Below, piece by piece: positions 1-7,910 of a stretch of DNA of 18,479 nucleotides. Positions within the stretch are counted from its first letter, which is position 1. Each line of letters begins with the position of its first letter. Location of the stretch: the NCBI GenBank assembly GCA_029747585.1, contig JAPEVF010000886.1:1-18479 (forward strand), read 5' to 3'. The stretch comes from Pleurotus djamor (taxonomy: Eukaryota > Basidiomycota > Agaricomycetes > Agaricales > Pleurotaceae). Made by a program: the position numbers and the translations under genes. The notes beneath the pieces were generated by a model that worked only from the letters and a program-made list of their open reading frames with translations, had not been told where the DNA came from and did not search any database.

Positions 1-826
1 AATTCAGGGCGTCGGATAGGTCTACTCCGTCAACTTGAGCAGGAGACTGGAGGGGGTTGAGTTATAGCAGATGTGTGGCCATTTTGACGAGTGACTAACC
101 TTGGTGCGGACCTTACAGTCACAATGACCATGAGAATCAGAAGGAATGCGTCCGAGTGCGCCGGGGCATCGAAGGTGCTCTCGGTTGAAAGCAGCCTGCT
201 GCGTGGATGGCTCCGAAACCTGGGAACATGGGAACTGGCGGAAAATTGAGCATAGGATAGGGATGAAAGGAACGAAATCGCCTTACCTTGCTCGCCCGTC
301 CCGCCTTCAGAGGGCGACACACGAGTCCTTGATCGAATTCCGCCGAAACGGATCCTGGTAGTTCGAATTCCTCGAAGGCACCAAGATTAGCCGGAGGTGC
401 GAAATGCGAATGGTGGGGTTGGAAATGCGACGAAGGGTGATGAACCCTGTGATCGTGTCCGTGTCCATGCCCGCGTCTATGCGGGACAATATGACCAGCT
501 CCGAGTCCATAGAACGACGGTGGATAAGCACCGGGATGCCTTGCGTGTTCGAACCGGTCAGGGGTGTAGAAGGGATGAGGATACGTCTCTTGTACGTTCC
601 TGTAAGGGTCATAGAAGGCAGACGAATGCGTCTCAGCTTCTGCAGATGCAGCAGCAGCCAAGTACTGAGCTTGAGCAAGTCTGGCCTCTGCTGCAGCCGC
701 CAAGTAACGTTCACGTAGACCAGAGGTATCGCTGACGACGGGTGCAGGCCCATAACCTCTGCGGAGAGGATAAGGAGGCAAGTACCCTGGAGTAGACGAT
801 GGGTAAGAGACAAAAGTGGGGAACAT
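1..826 (-). CDS. BAG-family-like protein, 3' end beyond window
   Basis: The gene runs leftward off the window. Proposed exons are 826-287, 219-100 and 46-1, with introns 286-220 (gtaagg/ccag) and 99-47 (gttagt/ccag). All junctions are phase 0 and the frame stays open to the edge, giving at least 235 residues. The ATG at 826 is the first in frame. The visible part is low-complexity: a Pro/Tyr-rich start, an Ala-rich helical stretch at about residues 38-65 (RERYLAAAAEARLAQAQYLA), then a Tyr/Pro/His-rich segment with a His-Gly cluster. The helix resembles residues 30-52 of the 4306-5691 protein (TERYLVAQANLKLAEADMLA), which carries a BAG-like domain. A BAG domain here is therefore inference, because the corresponding region lies outside the window. 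BAG proteins are Hsp70 nucleotide-exchange cochaperones. Heat-shock and AP-1-like promoter sites fit such a role. The second exon's reading frame is the least certain part. Confidence 0.6.
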
Positions 827-885
827 GTTGTACTGGTTTGCTACAAGTGGGGGATAAATTATACAGACGGCGGGAAGCACAAGGC

Positions 886-891
886 TTTATA
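886..891 (-). promoter_or_regulatory. TATA box of left gene
   Basis: TATAAA on the minus strand, 60 bp upstream of the ATG at 826. PHO85 and the GST-like gene have TATA boxes at nearly the same distance (about 60-70 bp), which supports it. Confidence 0.55.
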
Positions 892-942
892 GAGAGTCGG
901 GAGTGGCGGCGAGTCATTTTTGTTGAGGCGACGCGCGTACGG

Positions 943-996
943 TTAGTAAGACAATGACTACGCGTCGTTCGAGCAAGATCGAGCACTGGTGACTAA
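943..996. promoter_or_regulatory. Pair of AP-1/Pap1-like sites
   Basis: TTAGTAA at 943-949 and TGACTAA at 990-996 match the core of fungal Yap1/Pap1 (AP-1) oxidative-stress sites. They lie 117 and 164 bp upstream of the ATG at 826. Each is only 7 bp, so the support comes from their pairing and from the adjacent heat-shock element. Confidence 0.4.
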
Positions 997-1030
997 TTCG
1001 GACAAAGAGGTGTCTCGGTGGCGCTCGCAC

Positions 1031-1060
1031 ATTCTAGTCGCTTCTATCCAATTCTGGAAG
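1031..1060. promoter_or_regulatory. Step-type heat-shock element
   Basis: Read in 5-bp units the segment is aTTCt-agtcg-cTTCt-atcca-aTTCt-gGAAg. Three TTC units lie exactly 10 bp apart and the last is followed directly by an inverted GAA unit. This is the spacing of the step-type HSE bound by fungal Hsf1. It lies about 205-235 bp upstream of the start of the BAG-like gene. Confidence 0.5.
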
Positions 1061-1285
1061 TCACGTGGGTCTACTTCCAAGAACAAAGCCACGTCTTCGT
1101 CACTGGGGAAATGCACTATGGTTGAGAGCCAGTGCGTAAGTAGTCGACGGTATGCGACGGTATGCTACTACATAAAATATCCTTGAGGCCTAACCGGTAA
1201 CTATACTGTGAAACATAACCGCCATGAAGAACCGAGCCATCCAGTTTCTATCTCCTGTAGGAGTTGTAGGAGTGCCATGCCGGTG

Positions 1286-3902
1286 TTACAACGGCAGATC
1301 ATCATCCACGACCATCTCGTCTTCAACCGCAGCTTCCCGACCTGAAGTGGCTGGAGTGCGGTTATCAACCCGAGGAAGCCAAGTATCTTGCCACGCGATC
1401 ACTCGTGGATGGACTTCAACCTTCCCTGGATCGAAGTTGTGGATCTCCAATCCTTCCATGCATGTTGCTCGCGAGATAGCGACGTAAACTTGTTACAAAG
1501 CATCAACCTAATTCAGCTGGGGCAAGTCACTCATTATTAACTTTGAATACCTTGTCCCTTCTCAAACGCACGACCGACGTCGATCTTGACTCGGGGAAGC
1601 GTCTGGCCTTGAGACTTGTGGATTGACATGGCCCATGCGAGCAGCAGAGGTACCTGTATCCTTAAGGTCTCTACGTTACCCAAGAAGCCTTGAGAAGGGA
1701 AAGTCATGGCGGAACATAGCAGTTCCCTGCCGTTAGTGAACTGGACTAAAGGCCACTTCTGGTCAATCGCAAAGACGTGATCATTGAGAGGGGTGAAAGC
1801 AGGCGGGGGCGCAAAATCAGGGACTGCTGTTGTTGGCAGGGCGTTGACCGGGTCGTCATCGTCGTCAGCTAGGGAATGCTTCGAGGATCCTTCAGCGGGA
1901 CTTGATTCGCCAGCAATGTCTATCTTCCTTTCAGCAGCTTCACGAACCGTCAGAAATTCGATGATCTTTCCGAGAGACCCATTGACGAGGGTTCCTTGTT
2001 CGATGTTCTGGACAGACTCAATGGAGCGTTTGAAGAGTACTGCGAATGTAACTCACACGAAGCAACATAACCTGGGCACCGACCTGGAGTTCATGACATG
2101 GATGATGAGACGGTGAACTTCGGGAGTGAAGTTCGAACGCACTCGGAGATTGATGTATTCAGGAGCTCGGGATCGTTCCAGGAAATGTTCGGCATCTTTC
2201 TTCTTCACAGGCTTCAAGTACGGATCCCAGCCGGCACAGTCCATGGCACGATAGCGGAAGATCGGTGTGGTGAGAGCTTTGAGTCTGCGATCGTTACATC
2301 GCTCTACTTCTCCGCGAAGAGGATACCTGTATAAAATAGACGCCAAATTCAGGTATGGGAGAGGTTAATTAGGAGACCGAACGCACAACTCGCTTGGCTC
2401 GATGCCGTCAGCGTACACTATAGGGCGTCGAAGTTCCCTGATTTGTGCCACATGGTGGGGAAGTAACTTTCCTACCCTCATTGAAGAGAGAAGTTCAACA
2501 AACGCTGGGCAGAAGATCAAACGACGGAACAGGTTTAACGACGTCAGGTTGAACGTTACCTTTATCTTTCTGCCGAAAAACTTGGCTGAGAAGGATCGGG
2601 GATGTTATACACCTTTTCCAGCTTCGTGAGTCGAAAGCAAAGATAGAGGGTAAAATCCAGTCGATGCTATGGTCTGGGACGGGTGGAAGTTGGCAAAAAT
2701 CTCCGGATAATACGAGCTTGGGTGGTTGTTTGTTAATGGAGGTGCAAAGCAAGATAATAGAGACAGAGAGTACCTGGATACCTCCGAAGGGAGGTTCTTG
2801 AGGCGCGGTGTGATAGTAATCCTTATCCTTCCAAGTCTTCCATTCCTCTTCCTCATGGTCACGCCGCTGTAGAGCTCGAGCGATGGCCTCCTACACAGGC
2901 CAGTAGATAAGTGGAAAAGATCAAGAGCTAATGAGAACCACGCACTAGTTTGTCGAATATTGACGCGTCGAGCATTGAAACTGCTTTTCTCGGTGAGTAA
3001 ACGTTCTAAGGAGAAGCAAGGAGTAGTATCTAACTCTCGTCTATAATAAGGACTTTCGTCGCTCGCCATCTATCACGAAGGCGTTTCTTGCCACGGATGT
3101 ACCGGACGAGGTCCTTGATAGGCGATTTTCCAAGCCCGATGCCGCCGAAGGAGTGAACAGTTGTTCCGCCAATGTTAAGGGCTGCGATGCCCGTCGACGC
3201 AGTAATCGCGATTTTGTTTCTCATATATTCGTTGAGCTTCAGAGTCTTGAGGATTTCCCTGAGGAGAACCGACTTTCCAGTTCCTACAATCAAGGTAAGC
3301 CTGGCATAACATTGGGTTGCCTGTCAACGGCTCACCGGCGGGACCAGTGAAGAAGACGTTCTTCCCGTTCACAACCATTTCGAGAACGCAGCGCTGCTCA
3401 GTAGAGAGTACGATCTCAGGTCCTGCCAGCATGGGAAGCGCTGGCGGAGGTGGTAGTTGCGCTGGTTGGGCTCGAGGGGGTGTGCTTGGAGGAGTTTGTA
3501 AAGCAGATGGAACTTGGGAGGCCAAAGGTACGGTTTGAGGGATACCGCCGTTGGTTGGAACCAGAGGAACGGCATCAATGACACTATGAGCTTCTTTGAG
3601 CTTCCCAAAGAGCCACCGACGAGCTTGACTCGCGGTATGAAACCGTTTCCCACTGGACCCACTCAAGCCATCGATCTATAATGCATTGACTCTTGAGCAT
3701 CACATAAGTGTCTCATATTTTTGAGTATAACAACTCAACTGCTTTTCTGTACTGTAGCGAGTTCGCCCTTCAGTATTTGGCCACAAGCCGCCACATGGTA
3801 GGAAAAAGGAATAACGCTCACATCCTTCAGCGTTGTGTAAATGGCTGGTCCATTTCGCCCGATGAGCACGGCGTAGTACTTCTTTTCTCTGGCATCAGAC
3901 AT
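1286..3902 (-). CDS. PIF1: PIF1-family DNA helicase with N-terminal RNase H1-type hybrid-binding domain
   Basis: 5'-3' DNA helicase of superfamily 1, acting in genome maintenance at telomeres, replication forks and G-quadruplexes. Twelve exons: 3902-3822, 3751-3740, 3675-3336, 3283-3035, 2980-2946, 2890-2774, 2716-2560, 2504-2387, 2326-2143, 2083-2057, 2007-1551, 1488-1286. They total 1980 nt, or 659 aa, and every phase agrees. Residues 8-52 match the RNase H1 N-terminal (Cauli_VI fold) domain: YYAV..GR....IYTT...IDG.SG...KRF. A Pro-rich linker follows. Helicase motifs are Walker A GPAGTGKS (142-149), STGIAA and [27 protein letters not shown] (about 281-291), [19 protein letters not shown] and VYVAISRA (593-600). 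The C-terminus is acidic (VVDDDLPL). The family is certain. The N-terminal domain is strongly suggested, but its usual hybrid-contacting Trp is Leu25. Upstream lie ACGCGT and TGAGTCA sites, shared with the divergent gene. Confidence 0.93.
3740..3751 (-). other. PIF1: 12-nt micro-exon of PIF1
   Basis: The sequence TACAGAAAAGCA encodes Tyr-Arg-Lys-Ala, flanked by acceptor ctacag and donor gttgag. It splits what would otherwise be one 146-nt intron into introns of 70 and 64 nt. Including it gives the RNase H1-type domain its usual ungapped length between the IYTT and IDG motifs. Confidence 0.6.
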
Positions 3903-4305
3903 TGACAGATTTCCGGAGGTTAGTGAAAGAAAAGAAAATATGGCTTTGCCGAGACACCCACTGAGAGCCACTGAGCCGCCCACGAGTCAGGGTCGCAACA
4001 CGCGTGAGTCATTAGCGGCGATGTCAGGTGATCGTGTTCTAGGAGCTCCCTATTTACTCCCACTCACGGTGAGGAGGCAAGGAGGGTGGGTATCCACCAC
4101 AGAGTTGCAGCCTAGTATCACGGAGCTGATTCCAAAATGTTGAGCTCGTTCACTAGAGACACCCACTTTCCACTGACATTCGAGCACTGCATGCAGTAGT
4201 TATGAGTTGCATTGTCGAAAAGATACCATAAAGAGCCACTCAACAATAAAAAGAGAATTCTGCGGTGGCCATAAGATCAAACGCACTTTCTTTCGATCCC
4301 CGTAC
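3903..4305. promoter_or_regulatory. Divergent promoter, PIF1 and BAG/dsRBD-like gene
   Basis: A 403-bp region between two outward-facing genes with no supported coding. It contains overlapping ACGCGT (4000-4005) and TGAGTCA (4005-4011) motifs 98 bp upstream of the PIF1 ATG. A TATA-like AATAAAAAG stretch (about 4245-4253) lies some 55 bp upstream of the rightward ATG at 4306, followed by a pyrimidine-rich tract. Confidence 0.55.
4000..4011. promoter_or_regulatory. MCB hexamer overlapping AP-1/Gcn4-type site
   Basis: ACGCGT (MluI cell-cycle box, bound by MBF in yeasts) at 4000-4005 overlaps TGAGTCA (bZIP site) at 4005-4011. MBF control would suit a replication helicase such as PIF1. The motifs are short and function is inferred. 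Confidence 0.35.
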
Positions 4306-5691
4306 ATGTTCAACACACACCCACTTTCGAGCCTCCTGCCCTCCCTAACGGAGTACGCGACACAAGCCACTCAATTTCCCGCTTTCTCGCCAACCGAGCG
4401 TTATCTAGTTGCTCAAGCGAACCTCAAGCTCGCGGAAGCTGATATGCTTGCCGATCAGATATTGACTATGAGGAGAACTGGGCCGTCCGGGGTTGGATTG
4501 GGCTATAACCACGGACTGTCTCCCCTCCCCTCGCCACTGTCAGCCTTCGCGAGCACGACAATGCACTCCACCACCGGGTTCATGCCGAGTACCAGATACC
4601 GTGGTGCAGCCTATGGTCCTCCGCCACACGAGCCGAATATGAGTTATCCTCGTCGAAGTTATGCTCAACCATCCCAAGCGAATTTTCAGCATCATCGAGG
4701 GGAGCCTCAAGGCGAAGTCGAGGAGATCCTTGACAGGATTGAGGGGTACTTCATAGGCTTAAAGGAAGGCTTTCGCTTTCCGGCCGTGATTGACTTCTCG
4801 CCCACTCTGACGGACATCAACGAGCCAGACGATGTTATGAGCCTCCTAGCCCACACCCCTCGAAGTGAATCGGTTATAATGCAGGAACACCATCTCCATG
4901 ATGTATTGTTTTGGATATCTCTGATCGACCCCAATACCGCATGGGAGGCCAAACGACAATTCCTCATCGACGAGGTGAATACCGGTATGAACAACCTGTA
5001 CGACGAAATCAAATTTAGATGGAGGAAANACGGACCAGCCCACCTCGCAAACTTGCAAATCAACACTGGGAGGCAAAAGAGGACTAATTACGATGCTTTG
5101 ATAAGGGACGTAGGGATACCGAAACCGGGACCACCCAACAGTTTGAGTCGGTCCACAGTGGCTACCCCATCGCCACCTTCCAGAGTCGGACCACAAGAGA
5201 CCAGGATCTGGACGTTGCCCAAAGTCTTCAGAGCACGATCTGACGCGTCCACTTCGTCAATTCAAGGAAGAGGAGAAACTCCGTCGAGTGCACCGGACGA
5301 TACGACCAGCAACGATCCATTCATCGCAAACGGTCCATCGAACGGCATCGAACAGAGGGAATTTGACGGAGACACTGCAGCCATCGAGAACATTCCTACA
5401 CTGACCATCGAACTGGCCGAGCACTTTCTAGCATATTATCGCCGTCGTTACGAGAAGGGCCCTGCCCAATTCACGTTTATCAAGCCGGAACTGGGGCAAG
5501 GAACGGACTGGCAGGCTACAATGTGCATCGGAGGGGAAGCCATTGCACGGGGACGTGGAAGTTCTAGAGAAGAGGCTGAAGTCGCCTGCCACTTAGATAT
5601 GGTGGAGAGATGTGTCTCGGCGAATCCGAAGATATGGGATGATTTCGCAGCGAGCGACTTTGAGGATTCAGAGGCAGACGAGGTATTCTAG
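4306..5691 (+). CDS. BAG-like domain protein with C-terminal dsRBD-like domain (intronless)
   Basis: A single uninterrupted frame of 461 aa. I chose the ATG at 4306; the open frame extends upstream only from a non-ATG codon. Domains: short helix at 30-52 (ERYLVAQANLKLAEADMLAD); Pro/Ser/Tyr-rich linker to about 135; BAG-like helical region at about 137-240, with FRFPAVIDFSP, LAHTPRSESV..QEH and KRQFLIDEVNTGMNNL in the order seen in fungal BAG proteins; Ser/Thr-rich linker; dsRBD-like fold at about 368-436, with AQFTFIKPE, WQATMCIGGEAIARGRGSSREEAEVA; and an acidic end. BAG domains bind the Hsp70 ATPase domain. The dsRBD-like part has REEAE where RNA-binding members have KKxAK, so RNA binding may be lost. 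An N makes residue 242 ambiguous. The domain calls are by eye; the BAG match is moderate and the dsRBD-like match somewhat better. Confidence 0.7.
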   Translation: MFNTHPLSSLLPSLTEYATQATQFPAFSPTERYLVAQANLKLAEADMLADQILTMRRTGPSGVGLGYNHGLSPLPSPLSAFASTTMHSTTGFMPSTRYRGAAYGPPPHEPNMSYPRRSYAQPSQANFQHHRGEPQGEVEEILDRIEGYFIGLKEGFRFPAVIDFSPTLTDINEPDDVMSLLAHTPRSESVIMQEHHLHDVLFWISLIDPNTAWEAKRQFLIDEVNTGMNNLYDEIKFRWRKXGPAHLANLQINTGRQKRTNYDALIRDVGIPKPGPPNSLSRSTVATPSPPSRVGPQETRIWTLPKVFRARSDASTSSIQGRGETPSSAPDDTTSNDPFIANGPSNGIEQREFDGDTAAIENIPTLTIELAEHFLAYYRRRYEKGPAQFTFIKPELGQGTDWQATMCIGGEAIARGRGSSREEAEVACHLDMVERCVSANPKIWDDFAASDFEDSEADEVF

Positions 5692-6058
5692 GCATGAGAT
5701 TAGCTATACTTAGGTATCCTGACGTGCGACTCGAGTTGGAGATATACCAATACATGTAGTGGTTTCTGATTTCATGGTGGTACCAGCCTCCCAAGGATGA
5801 GGGGATGCAAAGAGTATGACAGTTTGATGACAAGGAGGGAAGAACAAGGATTCAAGCGCTCAGATCTCAGATATTATGCCGACGAGGAGGTACACACATA
5901 GAGTACACTGACAAGGATGTTGAAATAGCTATAGCCCAAAGAACAGGGTTCCATCCTCATAGTCCGTAGAATGGGAAAAGCGACGAAAATTACAGAAGTG
6001 AAGGAAATAACAGGCAGAGTATCCCTGGAGTATCCTCTAAACTACATGCGATGACAAA
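5692..6058. other. Convergent intergenic region
   Basis: This 367-bp stretch lies between the 3' ends of the BAG/dsRBD-like gene and PHO85. I see no gene, repeat or RNA in it. It presumably holds both 3' UTRs. Confidence 0.6.
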
Positions 6059-7587
6059 TTACCGACCGGGGTGGGGATATTGCTGGGGGTATGTGTATTG
6101 TTGTTGTTGCGCAGCCTGTGCTTGCATCTGAGCCAAGGCGGCCTGCTGTGTCGCCTGCGACTGCATTTGTGCTTGCATCTGAGCGGGCGCGGGATACACA
6201 GGTACGACAGGTACTCGGTGTTGTTGAGGGATTTGCTGTGCTTGTTGATGCATTTGCTGGGGTTGCTGATGTTGGATATGTTGCTGTTGTTGTTGGGGGT
6301 GAGGATGAACGTAGTTGAAGGCAGGGGGTGCCATCGACCCGGGTGCGGTGTTGACGCCGTACGGCATTTGGGAGGCTGAGGTGAAGTATGGATGAGAGAG
6401 GGCCTCCGATGCACTGATGCGCTCGGCGGGATCAAATTTGAGAAGGCGTTCAAGGAGATCAATGGCTGTGGAGATTGCGTCAGTCCGAGGTTGTCATTCA
6501 TATGACGGAATGCTCTCACCTTGAGGCGAGGCCTTGGTGAGGATTTGTTGGAAAGGGATCTTCGGGTATCGAGGGAATTGCTTGAGGGTGACCTCAGGCT
6601 ACGTACGAGAATGAGAAACCAAAACTCCAGGATAAGTAGAAGTTGACATACAGAGTCTTGAGCGATCTTATGGAGAGTTGCTTCGCTGGGAGTTCCGATA
6701 ACACGCATGATGTGAAGAAGTTGATCTTGGTTGTCCCGACCTCGGAACAGAGGTGTGCCCGATATCATCTCAGCGAATATGCAACCGCACGACCAAACAT
6801 CAATGGATGTGCTGTATGTCCTGGAGCCAAGAAGGACGTCCGGTGCTCGATACCAAAGTGTGACAACCTAGGCGATCTAAATCATCCTGCACAAAAATGG
6901 GGGCGAATTGCGACGTACTTCATTAGAGAATGTATTGACAGGCACCCCGAACGCTCGCGCCAACCCGAAATCTCCAAGCTTCAATTCCCCCTTGCGATTT
7001 ATGAGGAGATTCTGCGGCTTTAAATCGCGATGCAAGACTTGGTTTTCATGACAAAAGGCCGTGCCTTTGAGTAGCTGAAACATGAAGCTGCGAACGGTGT
7101 TGGGGTCTAATGCACCTCGATCGCCGTGTTGATCCATGTACTTTTTCAGATCCTGGTCGGCATACTCGAAGATGAGGGTGAGCTTGGTTTCGGTGTGGAT
7201 GACGTCGTAGAGTCGGACGATGTTTACATGCTTGAGTTCTTTCATGAGGGAGATTTCACGAATGGCGGTCGAAGGCGTGCCCTCTTCGGCATCGAGATGG
7301 ATTTCTTTCAAAGCCACTATCTCATTCGTCGTTCTGGATCGTCCCTGGGGAACACGCTGAGAAACGGCGGATATGAAAGTGCCACAGACGCCATACCTTG
7401 TATACAGTGGCGTAAGTGCCCTCGCCTATAGAAACACACGATGAGACACCAATCTGAGGTCGCGCAAGGCGATATCACGCACCAAGTTTCTCTAACTAGG
7501 GACCGAGAATCAGTTCTCGAGCCAGCGATGTGGCGATTGAAGTTGACTCACTTGGATATAATTCATTCTTTCGTCGCGCTGGGCCAT
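6059..7587 (-). CDS. PHO85: PHO85/Cdk5-type cyclin-dependent kinase with Gln-rich tail
   Basis: Ser/Thr kinase that partners several cyclins; in yeasts it controls phosphate signalling, glycogen, polarity and cell cycle. Exons: 7587-7552, 7495-7483, 7425-7397, 7344-6919, 6867-6652, 6598-6520, 6465-6059, giving 401 aa with all phases consistent. Visible motifs are the Gly-rich loop [11 protein letters not shown] (17-27), VAIK-type Lys39 (VALKE), a perfect PSTAIRE helix (50-56), HRDLKPQN (131-138), DFG (151-153), [16 protein letters not shown] and [18 protein letters not shown] (about 277-294). The stretch [20 protein letters not shown] is diagnostic of Pho85/Pef1. Residues from about 300 form a Gln/Pro/Met-rich tail absent from the compact yeast enzyme. 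A 13-nt micro-exon supplies LEKL-G of the nucleotide loop. A TATATAAA box lies 66 bp upstream of the ATG. Confidence 0.95.
7483..7495 (-). other. PHO85: 13-nt micro-exon of PHO85
   Basis: TTAGAGAAACTTG between acceptor ccctag and donor gtgcgt supplies Leu-Glu-Lys-Leu and the first base of Gly17. It yields the canonical kinase start [19 protein letters not shown]. The flanking introns are then 56 and 57 nt, typical of the window. Without it the kinase lacks its first strand. Confidence 0.85.
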
Positions 7588-7652
7588 GTACTGGTGGGGG
7601 TCGAGAAAGAGGAGGTGAAGTGATGGAAGAGGTGCGGGCTGAGAGAGTCGCC

Positions 7653-7660
7653 TTTATATA
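7653..7660 (-). promoter_or_regulatory. PHO85: TATA box of PHO85
   Basis: TATATAAA on the minus strand, 66-73 bp upstream of the ATG at 7587, inside a short A/T-rich inverted repeat (CCTTT...AAAGG). Confidence 0.6.
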
Positions 7661-7791
7661 TGAAAGGCTGGGCTGTAGCGAGGCTGGGACAATTGTGGTG
7701 ATGAAGAATTGAGTGGCGAGTCGTTAGCAGTGAAAGGCCGCTTATAAGGCTGTCCCGATTAGGCAGGTGTCGTATTGATCGAGTTCCCGTC

Positions 7792-7842
7792 AAAATTTTT
7801 GTACAGGGTTCGTGAACATCCATCTTGGTGAGTTTCCTCATC
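7792..7842 (+). promoter_or_regulatory. UTP5: RRPE-like and PAC-like elements of UTP5
   Basis: AAAATTTTT (7792-7800) resembles the RRPE core. CTCATC (7837-7842), read as GATGAG on the other strand, is the PAC core. In ascomycete yeasts this pair marks ribosome-biogenesis genes. Here they sit 69-119 bp upstream of a ribosome-biogenesis ATG. The core matches are short. Confidence 0.35.
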
Positions 7843-7910
7843 CCAGCCTTATATGTTTCTGATATGTCTAAAATGTCACCATTCCACCAGTCTTCCCCAT
7901 TTCCTCCCTC

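Larger units (their letters stand above)
827..1285. promoter_or_regulatory. Intergenic: promoter of left gene, 3' flank of PIF1
   Basis: This 459-bp stretch has no convincing gene. It holds the upstream region of the leftward gene starting at 826 and the 3' flank of PIF1, which ends at 1286. Visible motifs are a TATA box (886-891), an ACGCGT hexamer (960-965), AP-1-like sites (943-949 and 990-996), a phased heat-shock element (1031-1060), a CACGTG E-box (1062-1067), and a 10-bp unit CGACGGTATG repeated twice in tandem at 1145-1164. Confidence 0.6.
7588..7910. promoter_or_regulatory. Divergent promoter, PHO85 and UTP5
   Basis: A 323-bp region with no supported gene. The leftward side has TATATAAA (7653-7660, minus strand). 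The rightward side has AAAATTTTT (7792-7800), a gTTCgtGAAc inverted pair (7808-7817) and CTCATC (7837-7842, GATGAG on minus). Upstream ATGs at 7864 and 7873 are out of frame with UTP5. Confidence 0.55.

Noticed and set aside
397..735. Plus-strand open frames of 104-112 codons
   Set aside because: They are antisense to the low-complexity left gene. The repetitive codon pattern keeps several frames open.
1164..1178. TACTACATAAAATA shared with about 17024-17037
   Set aside because: One repeated 14-mer is expected by chance in a window of this size, and the contexts differ.
6071..6379. Plus-strand Leu/Val-rich open frames
   Set aside because: They are antisense shadows of the Gln-rich tail of PHO85 (CAG/CAA reads as CTG/TTG).
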